Assembly (NCBI GenBank): GCA_964508975.1
Contig: CAZDVQ010000012.1
Coordinates: 28,280-92,279, forward strand
Source: CAZDVQ01 sp964508975
Lineage (GTDB): Bacteria > Bacteroidota > Bacteroidia > Chitinophagales > Saprospiraceae
DNA: 64,000 nucleotides
Direction: 5' to 3'
Part shown: positions 15,505-24,159 of the stretch, one piece after another
Numbering within the stretch: the stretch's first letter is position 1
Layout of the letters: the number at the start of each line of letters is the position of its first letter
Notes under the pieces: model-generated
Told to the model about the DNA's origin: nothing
The model's input: only the letters and a program-made list of their open reading frames with translations
The model's database searches: none
Translations under genes and position numbers: made by a program

Positions 15505-16212
15505 ATGAGAACCTGGTTTAAAAACATTGTCATAGTCATTAGCATCGTATTGGCCTCTGCACTGTCCTTGCTATTCGTGGCTACATACTTCATCAACCTA
15601 GATAGTGCTAAACGACTGGAGCCATATGTGGTACAGTATGTCCAACAGAAGAAAGATGAACTCGGCCAAAAGTTAAAACGCTTTGGTTTCCTGGAGTCTA
15701 GCCTAAACAAAAGTGATAGTACCCAGACCAGCCTAGCCGTAAAACGCATGGCACAGTTAGATTCACTGACAGTTCTTTTGGTTGGTCATGCATACGGCCT
15801 CGCAGAACGTGCTAACGCCATGAGCCTGAGCGATGTTGACCGGTACAGCGAGGTTAATATCCGCTTGTTAACCGAGGATGGCGCCATCGAAAAACTGCTA
15901 CTAGCCCGCTTAGTCCAAGCCAGGGATGGTTTATTGGGCGATATCAGGGCCTTTTTGTTGAGTAATATCTTCTTGTTCCTCGTGGTGGTGGTGGTTAGCA
16001 AATTCACTGGATTGCCCAATGAATACCTCATTGTATTCGTATCCTGTATGCTCTTGGGTACGGGTTTAGGCATGTACCTGTACCTCTTTAAAACACATTG
16101 GCTTTATTATATCCTGAGCGGTTCATACATGGGCTACGGCTATTTAACGGCTACGCTTGTACTGGTGGTTGTACTTCATGCGTTTTACTATTACCATAGG
16201 TTGCAGGTGTAA
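15505..16212 (+). CDS. membrane protein, unknown function
   Basis: 235 residues. One N-terminal transmembrane helix (MRTWFKNIVIVISIVLASALSLLFVATYF) is followed by a soluble ~110-residue mostly helical segment (QQKKDELGQKLKRFGF, RYSEVNIRLLTEDGAIEKLLLARL). Three C-terminal helices follow (NIFLFLVVVVVSKF, YLIVFVSCMLLGTGLGMYLYLF, YGYLTATLVLVVVLHAFYYY). No family is recognised. The gene stands alone with its own promoter motif, flanked on both sides by GC-rich elements. Confidence 0.75.
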   Translation: MRTWFKNIVIVISIVLASALSLLFVATYFINLDSAKRLEPYVVQYVQQKKDELGQKLKRFGFLESSLNKSDSTQTSLAVKRMAQLDSLTVLLVGHAYGLAERANAMSLSDVDRYSEVNIRLLTEDGAIEKLLLARLVQARDGLLGDIRAFLLSNIFLFLVVVVVSKFTGLPNEYLIVFVSCMLLGTGLGMYLYLFKTHWLYYILSGSYMGYGYLTATLVLVVVLHAFYYYHRLQV

Positions 16213-16214
16213 CC

Positions 16215-16328
16215 GTTGCGCTAGTGATGTGAAGCGGTGGCCCGCAGGGCCAGACCGCAACGCGGGCCGAGCGAATAGCGAGCCGCGGAACGTAACGGCG
16301 GCCGCGTAAGCGGGCGCAGCGCCCAAAA
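16215..16328 (-). repeat. GC-rich interspersed element, copy 6 (type B, inverted)
   Basis: Starts GCGCTAGTGATGTGAAGCGGTGG, just after the stop of the preceding gene, and ends GGGCGCAGCGCCCAAAATG. Followed by an AT-rich tail with AATGAATAAATGA words. Confidence 0.75.
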
Positions 16329-16461
16329 TGAATAAATGATTTTAGGAAAAACGAGTAAATGAACAAGCTTTAAACGAATATCATTCGGCTTTGACATTAC
16401 AATATTTCATCCAATAGTCCATACTGACAAACAAAATAAAGCCCTAGCCGTTATAGCTATT

Positions 16462-16851
16462 ATGACACCACGCGCCATCACCGAGAACATTGAAGTGCAA
16501 GTTGAGAGCTTGTACCAACCCCAGTACTCTAAACCGCTGGAGTGGGAGTTCTTTTTTGCTTACCGCATTACCATTGCCAACCTGAGCGGCTTTAGTGTAA
16601 AGTTGCTGCGCCGGCATTGGTATATCACCGATGGCGACGGCACCGTGCGCGAGGTGGAAGGCGAAGGCGTGGTGGGCGAACAACCCCTGATTGAACCTGG
16701 TCAAAGCTACCAGTACGTATCGGGCTGTGGCTTCCACGCTGAATTAGGCCGGATGCATGGCTCGTACCAAATGCGCCGCGAAATTGATGGATATATATTT
16801 GATGTGGCCATACCAGCCTTTGAAATGGTGGCACCAGCAAAATTGAACTAA
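16462..16851 (+). CDS. apaG: ApaG (DUF525) protein
   Basis: 129 residues, the normal length of ApaG. It shows the FN3-like beta fold pattern: VQVESLYQPQYS, EWEFFFAYRITIANLSGFSVKLLRRHWYITDG, the VREVEGEGVVGEQPLIEPG block with its GxG, QYVSGCGF, and the end signature GSYQMRREIDGYIFDVAIPAFEM. ApaG proteins are linked to polyphosphate/diadenosine tetraphosphate metabolism and Mg/Co efflux phenotypes; the precise biochemical role is not settled. Confidence 0.92.
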   Translation: MTPRAITENIEVQVESLYQPQYSKPLEWEFFFAYRITIANLSGFSVKLLRRHWYITDGDGTVREVEGEGVVGEQPLIEPGQSYQYVSGCGFHAELGRMHGSYQMRREIDGYIFDVAIPAFEMVAPAKLN

Positions 16852-16853
16852 GA

Positions 16854-16881
16854 GTTATGCGTTAAAAGTTAAAAGTTGATA
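16854..16881. repeat. short tandem repeat, 7-bp period (GTTAAAA type)
   Basis: GTTATGC, GTTAAAA, GTTAAAA, GTTGATA: four heptamers in register directly after the apaG stop. Confidence 0.6.
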
Positions 16882-16903
16882 TGAAGAACTGAACGCTGAA
16901 CTA

Positions 16904-16942
16904 AAAAAAAATGCCGCCCTTTTAAAGGGCGGCATTTTTTTT
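16904..16942. terminator. bidirectional Rho-independent terminator
   Basis: A-run, ATGCCGCCCTTT / AAAGGGCGGCAT perfect stem, T-run. It serves both apaG (+) and the M61 peptidase (-), whose stop codon is embedded in its right edge. Confidence 0.9.
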
Positions 16943-18803
16943 ACTCTGACTTATAGTCTCCTAACCAGGCTTTGCGCAATTTAAGCTGGTTAGCATCTGC
17001 TTTTTCGTTAACCGAGAGGACATGCTTCACAGTCTTGGCAGTTTTCTCGAGTTTGAACACGAGTTCTAGCGCTTTTTCATCGCGTTGAACCATGACCGAC
17101 ACTTCATCGCCTTCTTTGGCTGAAGTTACGTACTCGCCGATGACCTTGTTGACGGTGGCCATGGCCACGTCTTCGCCGTCCCATTCCATGATTACGTCAC
17201 CGGTTTTGAAGCCGATTACATCGCGGCCAAAGGCATCGAGCAAGGCATCATCTTCAATTTTGAGGCGCATGAGGGCAAAATCAACACCGATAGCACCGGG
17301 GTTTTCAAGTCCGCCAATAGGCGAAAGTTCTTCAACGGTACCTTCCTCGGTGTAAGTGATACCAAACTCATTGAGTAACTCCTCGAAAGGAATAGGCTTA
17401 ATGCCCGCGATGTGGTCATCGATAAAAGTACGGATTTCAGGGTAAGTCAACTTAACGATAACGTCGAAGAGTTCGTCGTCTTTGAACGGTTTGTCTTTAC
17501 CGTACATTTTCGACAAATCTTGCATGAGGTTTTGAAGGCCATAAGCACCTTTTGACAAATAGCGGAGCTTCATGTCGAGGGCCATGTTAATCAAGGCGCC
17601 TTGCTGGTAAACGTCGTAGTATTGGTCTTTGAATTCATCGAGGCAGCCTACGCTTTTATCGGTGAAGGGCGTTTCCTTGTCGAAGTTATCGGCTACGCGC
17701 ATTTTACCGGCCATTTGCTCCAGGAAGTGTTGAATGGTAGTTTCAGCGCCTTTTACCTGGGCGTGGTGCGAAGCATACTCGGTACCACCTTCATACATCC
17801 AAAGGTGTTTCGACATTTTGGGCTCGATGAAGTCAAAGTAGTGGATATGCTCCGAGTGGATGTTCAATGGTGTCACGATGTGGAAAAACTCGTGTGCAGA
17901 TACGTCGCGAACGGTTTGGGCAATATCAGCGGCCTCGCCTTCGAAAAGGCAATACATTGAGGAGTAAGAGTGTTCCAAGGCACCAGCAGAGCCTGATTCA
18001 TAAGCGTCGTCGTTGAGGTAAATCAGGTAGGCATAGCGGTCAACGGGTAATGTGCCGCCGAGGTATTTGCGTTGTGCTTCCATGGTTGGCGCAATTTCGC
18101 GGGCCAAGAATTCAGACTTCACGATACCATTAGGTGAGTAAACCGATACCAACACGCGGCAGTTACCTACTTGAATCCAAGTGGTATCCGGCTCGCAGTA
18201 CATAATAGGACCATCTACGAGGTAGTGGTAGTTCTGCGCGTAGAAAATATCGGTAGAAGCGTCGCCGCCTTTGCGTTCCAAGCCTGTAGAACCGTAAAAG
18301 TTCTTGGGTTTAGATACCGACACGTAGTACTTGCGCTGTTCGTGGCCTTTGAAATAGCCAAAGAAACCGTGGTTGTTCAACACGAAGTTTGTTTTGTCTT
18401 CGATGTTGGTACCTGCGGGTTCAAATACAAACGGTTCTTTTTGCTTGGTATCCCAGCTGTCTTCAACCATGTAGCTGATTTTGCTCAAGTTTTTAGCATT
18501 CTTGATAACCCAGGTATTCGCATCGGGATGCTCTACGGGTAGTTCATTACCATTTTTGTCGAGGGCTTTGAACTTGGACACAAATCGTCCGAAATCATAA
18601 ATGCTATAAGTACCCGGAACGATTTTCGGAATATGGTACGTGAGGGTTTTAGCTTTTAGCTTGGGAACGTCCAAGGTCACGAGGAGCAAGTCGTTTTGAA
18701 CATCGTTCAAATTAAGTTTAAAATGATAATCGGCCTTGGTTTGGGCGTTAACCAGATTAAAAGTAAGGATAAGTGCCAAGGTGGCGAAAAACAATCTTTT
18801 CAT
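16941..18803 (-). CDS. secreted M61-family peptidase with PDZ domain
   Basis: 620 residues, signal peptide 1-20 (MKRLFFATLALILTFNLVNA). The N-terminal beta domain (~25-170) is typical of M61 (TYHIPKIVPGTYSIYDFGRF). The catalytic zinc motif HEFFHIVTPLNIHSEHI lies near residue 300, with the downstream acidic ligand in MYEGGTEY. A PDZ domain follows near the C-terminus (GFKTGDVIMEWDGEDVAMAT). M61 enzymes cleave after glycine or act as general aminopeptidases. Predicted periplasmic or cell-surface. The stop codon lies in the shared terminator. Confidence 0.9.
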   Translation of the reverse strand: MKRLFFATLALILTFNLVNAQTKADYHFKLNLNDVQNDLLLVTLDVPKLKAKTLTYHIPKIVPGTYSIYDFGRFVSKFKALDKNGNELPVEHPDANTWVIKNAKNLSKISYMVEDSWDTKQKEPFVFEPAGTNIEDKTNFVLNNHGFFGYFKGHEQRKYYVSVSKPKNFYGSTGLERKGGDASTDIFYAQNYHYLVDGPIMYCEPDTTWIQVGNCRVLVSVYSPNGIVKSEFLAREIAPTMEAQRKYLGGTLPVDRYAYLIYLNDDAYESGSAGALEHSYSSMYCLFEGEAADIAQTVRDVSAHEFFHIVTPLNIHSEHIHYFDFIEPKMSKHLWMYEGGTEYASHHAQVKGAETTIQHFLEQMAGKMRVADNFDKETPFTDKSVGCLDEFKDQYYDVYQQGALINMALDMKLRYLSKGAYGLQNLMQDLSKMYGKDKPFKDDELFDVIVKLTYPEIRTFIDDHIAGIKPIPFEELLNEFGITYTEEGTVEELSPIGGLENPGAIGVDFALMRLKIEDDALLDAFGRDVIGFKTGDVIMEWDGEDVAMATVNKVIGEYVTSAKEGDEVSVMVQRDEKALELVFKLEKTAKTVKHVLSVNEKADANQLKLRKAWLGDYKSE

Positions 18804-18927
18804 GAAAGGGATTTTTTGTTGCTTTAGAGCTGCAAAGTTGAGGATATAAACTGAAATACGTGTTAATTTAGTCTTGCCATAAATGCAAATCGTCTAAAAA
18901 GTGACGAGGTACTTGGTAAATAATATA

Positions 18928-18935
18928 TACCTTTG
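18928..18935 (+). promoter_or_regulatory. -7 motif TACCTTTG for tsaB
   Basis: Exact TAnnTTTG, 17 bases ahead of the tsaB ATG, implying a very short leader. Confidence 0.6.
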
Positions 18936-18952
18936 CTCAATAACCGAGTAGT

Positions 18953-19648
18953 ATGGAGGTCAACAAAACAGGGTTAATACTTTGTATCGAAAGCACTGAA
19001 CAAGTTTGCTCGGTAGCACTTTTGGCCGAAACTGGCCTAATTGGGGAATTGAGCTCGACGGAGCAACAATCCCAAGCTTCTGAAACAACCATCTTGATAG
19101 GCCAGTTGTTGCAACAGCACGGAAAATCATTTGAAGATATTGTTGCCGTGGCCGTCAGCGAAGGGCCAGGATCTTACACTGGACTGCGCATAGGTATATC
19201 GGTAGCTAAAGGGCTTTGCTACGCCCTTAACATCCCCTTGATTGGGATAAACAGCCTAGAGGCTTTATGCCTGTCACTTTTAACCGAAGAAAAAAACGCC
19301 GTAAGCTGTTTGTCGACTATCGATGCCCGAAACAGCCGGGTGTATTATTGCTTCCTGCACAGACAAGCCCCCGATGTGCAACAGGTGGGGGTTATGGACG
19401 TAAATTCTTTGGTGGAGCATATCCAGCAAAACCAGGAGCAAGTGGTACATGTTTGCGGTTCTGGGCTAAAATATTTCGAAGGAAGAAACAATTTTGTCCT
19501 AAATCAAGAATTTACATTTAACGCCAAATTCTTCCAAGCTTTAGTATTTGACAAATTCAAAGCCAGCGCTTTTGAATCGATACATACATTCCAGCCTAAA
19601 TATTATAATGAACCTAACATTACAACATCGAAGAAAGTCCTTATTTAG
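18953..19648 (+). CDS. tsaB: tRNA threonylcarbamoyladenosine biosynthesis protein TsaB
   Basis: 231 residues. The ASKHA-type N-terminus LILCIESTEQVCSVAL, the QQSQASETTILIGQLLQQHG block and the signature VSEGPGSYTGLRIGISVAKGLCYAL are diagnostic of TsaB (YeaZ). It is the scaffold and activator of TsaD in the complex that installs t6A37 on ANN-decoding tRNAs; it lacks the catalytic histidines of TsaD. The C-terminal half is more diverged, as usual. Confidence 0.92.
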   Translation: MEVNKTGLILCIESTEQVCSVALLAETGLIGELSSTEQQSQASETTILIGQLLQQHGKSFEDIVAVAVSEGPGSYTGLRIGISVAKGLCYALNIPLIGINSLEALCLSLLTEEKNAVSCLSTIDARNSRVYYCFLHRQAPDVQQVGVMDVNSLVEHIQQNQEQVVHVCGSGLKYFEGRNNFVLNQEFTFNAKFFQALVFDKFKASAFESIHTFQPKYYNEPNITTSKKVLI

Positions 19649-19772
19649 AACCTGTATTAATATCTAGTATTAGAAATTACTACATACATGGGGAATACAA
19701 GGGTAGGCAAAATTGCCCAACAAAGCAGTAAATTGAACTCGAAATTGCACACCAATTCTACAAAACAACGCT

Positions 19773-20117
19773 ATGGCCAAAGCAAACAACCCACCTATTA
19801 TGCTGAAAGGCAGTACAGAAACCGTTGTGCTGGAATACGCCAAACTCCGGAAAAGTTTAATTCTGCTGCGTTCCTTGACACATGAAACGAGGCTTAAAAT
19901 CATAGATATGTTGTCGGAAGAGGGTCCGTTAAATGTCACAGATATATTTATCAAGCTGAGGGTCGAGCAAAGTGTCGCATCCCAGCATTTGGCAGCCTTG
20001 AGGAAATACGATATAGTCCATACCGCCCGCAATGGCAAAAATATCATTTACCAATTAAACCAAGCCCGTATCGACGAATTGAAGGATTTGATTGAACAAT
20101 TGAGCACTGTTCAGTAA
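19773..20117 (+). CDS. ArsR-type winged-helix regulator (first of a tandem pair)
   Basis: 114 residues. Helix-turn-helix core LTHETRLKIIDMLSEEGPLNVTDIFIKL, recognition helix region VEQSVASQHLAALRKYDIVHTAR and wing NGKNIIYQLN. No cysteine pair or clear metal site, so it does not look like a classic metal sensor. A 32-base gap separates it from a second ArsR-type gene, suggesting one transcript. The target is unknown. Confidence 0.85.
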   Translation: MAKANNPPIMLKGSTETVVLEYAKLRKSLILLRSLTHETRLKIIDMLSEEGPLNVTDIFIKLRVEQSVASQHLAALRKYDIVHTARNGKNIIYQLNQARIDELKDLIEQLSTVQ

Positions 20118-20149
20118 TATTTAGCAGCCTAACCCTAAAATAGAGAAAT

Positions 20150-20437
20150 ATGTATTTTGATCCAGTGAAAACCGAGGGGGCAACCGGTGTTTTCAAGGCT
20201 ATTGCACATCCGCTTCGGCTGAAAATTGTAGAGTACCTTGACAAAAAACCAAACGCCTTCGTCAATGAGATTTATAAAGCGTTGAATTTAGAGCAATCCA
20301 TTACATCTCAGCACCTTAAGATTTTAAAATCAGCTAACCTCGTGTTTGCGAAAAGAAACGGCAAGTATATAGAGTACAGCCTGAACTACGAACTCATCTC
20401 CCATATCGTAGCTCTAAACACCAGTTTCGCAAAATAA
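20150..20437 (+). CDS. ArsR-type winged-helix regulator (second of a tandem pair)
   Basis: 95 residues. IAHPLRLKIVEYLDKKPNAFVNEIYKALNLEQSITSQHLKILKSANLVFAKRNGKYIEYSLN is a canonical ArsR/SmtB winged helix. It shares with the upstream protein the EQS-x-(A/T)SQHL recognition helix and the R-NGK-I-Y wing, so the pair probably arose by duplication and might heterodimerise (inference). No metal-binding cysteines visible. Confidence 0.87.
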   Translation: MYFDPVKTEGATGVFKAIAHPLRLKIVEYLDKKPNAFVNEIYKALNLEQSITSQHLKILKSANLVFAKRNGKYIEYSLNYELISHIVALNTSFAK

Positions 20438-20605
20438 TTTCAAGTAAAATCGCGCAGATAAAACAAGTAAAACCCGCGCCAGTAAAGGCTTTTCAGCCGT
20501 ATCGACAAACCTTAACGTTTAGGATACGCACAATTCAATACTTCTATGTAACCGCGCTCTTTTTTTTACGTTAATCTTTATAGAGAGTGTAAAACGAGAG
20601 AGAGT

Positions 20606-21472
20606 ATGATCCGAATTTCAATATCCACCTTATTGGTGGTGCTAGCTACTTTTGCTTGCGGCCGCGTTGCACACCAAAACGTTGATGCCGAAAGTAAAAT
20701 TCTAAAGTCCAATGCTACCGGCAGTGGCTATAGCGCATTCAACATGGCCGTGGATTACCCCAAAGGTAAGATGCTGTTCCTGGGTTCCTACCGTATTGAT
20801 ACCAAAGGCACCAAGCTAGCAACCCTAGCCCAGAATAACCATAACTTGTATGGAGTACTTTCGGTTAATGGAAAGTCGCTGATACAGGTTAAACTTGACG
20901 CCCTGGAAGGCCAGTTCGACTTGTCGAGTACCGCCGAGTACCGCCAACACCGCAACCAGATACTCGAGGTGGTCAGGACTGGTGGAGATATTTCCTTCGG
21001 CGTTTTTGGCTTCATTGGCCATATCCCCGTATCTAAAACCATTGCCATTAACCAGGCCCAACTGGCATCGCCAGCCATCGTCGCACAACTGGCCGATGCT
21101 CAACCTGAAGCAATCACCGTGGCCCAACCCAGCGTTGAAAAATACTACGCGGTGAACGACGAGCAAGCCAATGAAATTGCCAAGTTGATTATCCTCAAGC
21201 TCCAAGGTAGCGATGCCCGCTTGCTGAATACCAAAATCCTCAAGGTCAATAAGTGCGATAATACTAGTTGTGTTTACTACACTAGCATCAAATGGACCGA
21301 CAAGTGGGGCGCCGAGCCTTATGAACTACAAGGTTCTTGTTACTGGAACCGCAAAAACGGTAAAGTAGAGTTCAGCGTGAGCCACCGCAACAAATCTTTC
21401 GAAGCATGGGAAATCGTTTCGTCTAAAAATACGAAAACCGTCAGCGCGTTACTTCCTGTGTATGGTTCATAG
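20606..21472 (+). CDS. putative lipoprotein, unknown function
   Basis: 288 residues. The N-terminus MIRISISTLLVVLATFACG looks like a short lipoprotein signal, though the residues before the cysteine are not a textbook lipobox. The body is mostly soluble beta structure (MLFLGSYRIDTKGTKLATLA, GVFGFIGHIPVSKTI) with a two-cysteine segment NKCDNTSCVYY. No family recognised. Preceded by an AT-rich gap and followed by a heptamer tract and a terminator. Confidence 0.7.
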   Translation: MIRISISTLLVVLATFACGRVAHQNVDAESKILKSNATGSGYSAFNMAVDYPKGKMLFLGSYRIDTKGTKLATLAQNNHNLYGVLSVNGKSLIQVKLDALEGQFDLSSTAEYRQHRNQILEVVRTGGDISFGVFGFIGHIPVSKTIAINQAQLASPAIVAQLADAQPEAITVAQPSVEKYYAVNDEQANEIAKLIILKLQGSDARLLNTKILKVNKCDNTSCVYYTSIKWTDKWGAEPYELQGSCYWNRKNGKVEFSVSHRNKSFEAWEIVSSKNTKTVSALLPVYGS

Positions 21473-21475
21473 CTA

Positions 21476-21511
21476 GAACTATGAACGATGAATGATGAAC
21501 TATGAACTATG
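21476..21511. repeat. short tandem repeat, 7-bp period (GAACTAT x5)
   Basis: GAACTAT, GAACGAT, GAATGAT, GAACTAT, GAACTAT in register, directly after the stop codon. Confidence 0.7.
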
Positions 21512-21555
21512 CATATAGGTTGTTTGTTTCTTCTGCTGAAGAACAATTAAAACAA

Positions 21556-21593
21556 GAGCAGTTGTTTCTTTGAACAGCTGCTCTCGTTTTTTT
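21556..21593 (+). terminator. Rho-independent terminator
   Basis: GAGCAGTTGTT pairs with AACAGCTGCTC (one G-U) and a T-run follows. It ends the lipoprotein transcript just upstream of the mqnD promoter motif. Confidence 0.8.
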
Positions 21594-21594
21594 A

Positions 21595-21602
21595 TACATT
21601 TG
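21595..21602 (+). promoter_or_regulatory. -7 motif TACATTTG for mqnD-msrB
   Basis: Exact TAnnTTTG only 13 bases ahead of the mqnD ATG, giving a very short leader. Confidence 0.6.
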
Positions 21603-21615
21603 ACCTTAATACACC

Positions 21616-22449
21616 ATGCCTGCAATTAGCCTCGGGTTTTCTCCCTGCCCTAACGATACCTTTATATTTGACGCGATTGTCAACCATAAGATAGACCTCG
21701 AAGGGCTCGAATTCGAGGTGGTGCTGGGCGATGTAGAAGCCCTCAACCAGATGGCTTTTGCCCAACAGCTCGACGTGACCAAGTTATCCTACCACGCTTG
21801 GGGCCACCTCCTACCCTATTACGCCTTGTTGCGCTCAGGCTCAGCCTTAGGCCGCAACTGTGGCCCCTTGGTCATTGCCAAAACGGCACTGGCCGATAGC
21901 AGCCTGGCCAGCCATAGCATCGCCTTGCCGGGCAAGTTTACCACGGCACATTTCCTGTTCAGCATGGCCTACCCCGAGGCGCTAAACAAGTCGTTCGTGC
22001 TGTTTTCCGATATCGAACAACTGGTGCAATCTGGCCAGCACGATGCCGGGGTTATCATACACGAGAACCGTTTTACCTATGCAGAAAAAGGCTTGCACAA
22101 AATTACCGACCTCGGCCAAGTATGGGAGTCAAACACAGGTTTCCCGATTCCACTAGGGGGTATATTCGTGAAACGTGGTTTTGATACCGAGCTCAAGTCG
22201 AAAATCAACCGGGTGCTACGACGCAGTATTGAATATGCGTTTGCACACCAGGAGGAGACCCTCCCCTATGTGCGCTGCCACGCCCAGGAGATGTCGGAGG
22301 CTGTGATGATGTCGCATATTAAGCTGTACGTCAATGACTTCTCTATTGACCTAGGCCAAGAGGGCTTACAGGCTGTAGATTTTTTACTACAACGTGCGGC
22401 GGCGCTAGAACTTATCCCCGCAAATCCTGTTTACGAAGTCATTGAATAA
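21616..22449 (+). CDS. mqnD: 1,4-dihydroxy-6-naphthoate synthase (futalosine pathway)
   Basis: 277 residues. Family hallmarks: LGFSPCPNDTFIFDAIV at the N-terminus, LEGLEFEVVLGDVEALN, VTKLSYHAWGHLLPYYALLRSGSALGRNCGPLVI and the substrate-binding histidine region GVIIHENRFTYAEKGL. MqnD converts cyclic dehypoxanthinyl futalosine to 1,4-dihydroxy-6-naphthoate in the alternative menaquinone pathway. The other mqn genes are not in this window. It is followed after 7 bases by msrB, probably on one transcript. Confidence 0.93.
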   Translation: MPAISLGFSPCPNDTFIFDAIVNHKIDLEGLEFEVVLGDVEALNQMAFAQQLDVTKLSYHAWGHLLPYYALLRSGSALGRNCGPLVIAKTALADSSLASHSIALPGKFTTAHFLFSMAYPEALNKSFVLFSDIEQLVQSGQHDAGVIIHENRFTYAEKGLHKITDLGQVWESNTGFPIPLGGIFVKRGFDTELKSKINRVLRRSIEYAFAHQEETLPYVRCHAQEMSEAVMMSHIKLYVNDFSIDLGQEGLQAVDFLLQRAAALELIPANPVYEVIE

Positions 22450-22456
22450 TTGAACC

Positions 22457-22846
22457 ATGAAACTGACAGACCAAGAATGGCGGGCCAAGCTCGATGACAT
22501 GCAATATCATGTGCTCCGACAAAACGGTACCGAGCGACCTTTTACCGGGCAATACTACGAAAACGAGGCCGAAGGCACTTACAGTTGCGCGGGCTGCGGC
22601 ACCGATTTATTCGACTCCAGCCACAAGTTCCACTCGGGCTGCGGCTGGCCCAGCTACTGGGGCGAGCTAGAGACAGCCAAAATTACCCAAAAGGTAGATT
22701 ATAGCCACGGCATGATCCGTACCGAGCTGCGTTGCAGCGTGTGCGACGGCCACCTGGGCCACATTTTCGACGATGGCCCAAGCAGCAAAGGCGGTATGCG
22801 CTACTGCATCAACTCGGCTGCGCTGTTGTTCCGGGCTAGGGAATAG
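22457..22846 (+). CDS. msrB: peptide-methionine (R)-S-oxide reductase
   Basis: 129 residues, a standard single-domain MsrB. Two CxxC zinc motifs are visible (CAGC and CSVC), plus the active-site region FHSGCGWPSYW, the GHLGHIFDDGP block, and the catalytic cysteine in RYCINSAAL. It reduces the R epimer of methionine sulfoxide in proteins using thioredoxin. No signal peptide, so cytoplasmic. Confidence 0.96.
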   Translation: MKLTDQEWRAKLDDMQYHVLRQNGTERPFTGQYYENEAEGTYSCAGCGTDLFDSSHKFHSGCGWPSYWGELETAKITQKVDYSHGMIRTELRCSVCDGHLGHIFDDGPSSKGGMRYCINSAALLFRARE

Positions 22847-22868
22847 GAGAGAGCGAGGAGAGAGGAGT
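22842..22868. repeat. purine-rich short tandem repeat, about 7-bp period
   Basis: TAGGAGA, GAGCGAG, GAGAGAG, GAGTTAT: degenerate heptamers starting at the msrB stop, near a GC-rich element. Confidence 0.5.
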
Positions 22869-22929
22869 TATTTTTTATACCCAATCACTCTGCTCTCTGC
22901 GCTCCCCTGTGGCTTTGCCACTGGGGCCT

Positions 22930-23042
22930 GCGCTAGGTGCCCGAAAGGCCGCGCCGTAGGCGCGGGTGCGCAACGCGCACGGAGCGAACAGCGAACCCTG
23001 TAGGGGACCGGCGACCGCCACCGGCGGGCGCAGCGCCCAAAA
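22930..23042 (-). repeat. GC-rich interspersed element, copy 7 (type A, inverted)
   Basis: GCGCTAGGTGCCCGAAAGGC, CGCGCCGTAGGCGCGGG, GTGCGCAACGCGCACGGAGC, GGGGACCGGCGACCGCC and GGGCGCAGCGCCC in order. It lies between two convergent genes and touches the stop of the esterase at 23043. Confidence 0.75.
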
Positions 23043-23963
23043 TCATTTACCCAATAAAAACTCGAGTGGCACGTGCAGGCGTTGACGCCAGGCCCGCTCG
23101 CTGTGATCGGCATCCGGGTAAAAACGGGTGATCCAGTGGCTGTCCTTGTAGCCTTTTTTGCGCATGATTTTGTCTACCTCAGCTTGGAACGGCGGGTACA
23201 TGGCGTCGAGGGTCTGGTTGCCAAAATCAAAGTATATCTTGCAACTGTTGGCCTTGGGCAAGGCCGCTTTTAAGTACTTGTACATAGCCTCGGGAAAGGG
23301 GTTCTCGGGCTTGAACACACCGGGCCAATGCGTTGATAAACAGGCAGCTCCACCAAATACAGCGGGGTACTCACAGAGGGCGTAAATGGAGATTAAACCG
23401 CCCATGCTGCTGCCCGCGATGTAGGTATGTTGCACCTCGGGGCGGGTGGCGTAAGTGCTGTCGATATAGGGTTTTAGCTCCCGCACGATGAAGCGCAGGT
23501 AGTCGTCGGATTTGATCCAAGGCAGGTTAAAGGCCAACTGGCCGTTGGGTCGGCGAGCATGCAAAAAGCTATCGCGATCTAACTCGGGCATGTTGTCAAC
23601 GGGCTTTTGCGGACAGTAATCCGTATGGCGGGTCAGGCCACCATTCCAGATGCCCACCACGATAAAGGGCTTGGTTTTGCCCGAGTTGATGAGGCTGGCA
23701 GCCACCTCGTCCACCTCCCAGGCTTGCTTGTTCCAGGTGATGCTGGAATCAAACAACATCTGGCCGTCGTGCATGTACAGCACGGCGTAACGCTGGGTGG
23801 TATCGTAGTTGTTGGGCAACCAAATGTCAACGTTGCGCGCAGTCACGTACGCGGATGGGAACTGCGCATAACGCACTATTTTGCCCGAACTAGGGCTTGG
23901 CACTTGCGCCGATACAAACAGGCCGCACAAAATGGCCAGATTCAATAGTATATGTTTTTTCAT
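23043..23963 (-). CDS. secreted esterase of the PF00756 (esterase D/enterochelin esterase-like) family
   Basis: 306 residues with signal peptide MKKHILLNLAILCGLFVSAQ. The family pattern is clear: DIWLPNNYDTTQRYAVLYMHDGQMLFD, FIVVGIWNGG, the nucleophile elbow GSSMGGLISIYALCEYP, KIYFDFGNQTLD and a C-terminal DADHSERAW segment holding the histidine. These enzymes hydrolyse esters of sugars or siderophore-type substrates; the actual substrate is unknown. Upstream of the start lies the 40-bp deleted copy of the TIR element. Confidence 0.87.
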   Translation of the reverse strand: MKKHILLNLAILCGLFVSAQVPSPSSGKIVRYAQFPSAYVTARNVDIWLPNNYDTTQRYAVLYMHDGQMLFDSSITWNKQAWEVDEVAASLINSGKTKPFIVVGIWNGGLTRHTDYCPQKPVDNMPELDRDSFLHARRPNGQLAFNLPWIKSDDYLRFIVRELKPYIDSTYATRPEVQHTYIAGSSMGGLISIYALCEYPAVFGGAACLSTHWPGVFKPENPFPEAMYKYLKAALPKANSCKIYFDFGNQTLDAMYPPFQAEVDKIMRKKGYKDSHWITRFYPDADHSERAWRQRLHVPLEFLLGK

Positions 23964-23978
23964 ATATCGATATGTTTA

Positions 23979-24018
23979 GAGTATGCTTGGACTTTAGCTT
24001 CCGACGAAAAACATACTC
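23979..24018. mobile_element. MITE-like TIR element, copy C (40-bp internal deletion derivative)
   Basis: GAGTATGCTTGGACTTTAGC is the reverse complement of the right end of the full copies (one base different). It continues for about 14 bases and then jumps straight to the other terminus, ending AAACATACTC. The interior is missing. Located between two divergent genes. Confidence 0.75.
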
Positions 24019-24159
24019 TTATTACCCGAATGATGTATAAAAGTAATAAAAAATTGGAAATCAAATATCATATTCCTAAATCAAATATATTATAACTAGC
24101 TTAATGTCAGTGCATTAAAATATTGAACCGAACTTTGTGCCGCAATAATTTGCCCGCTT

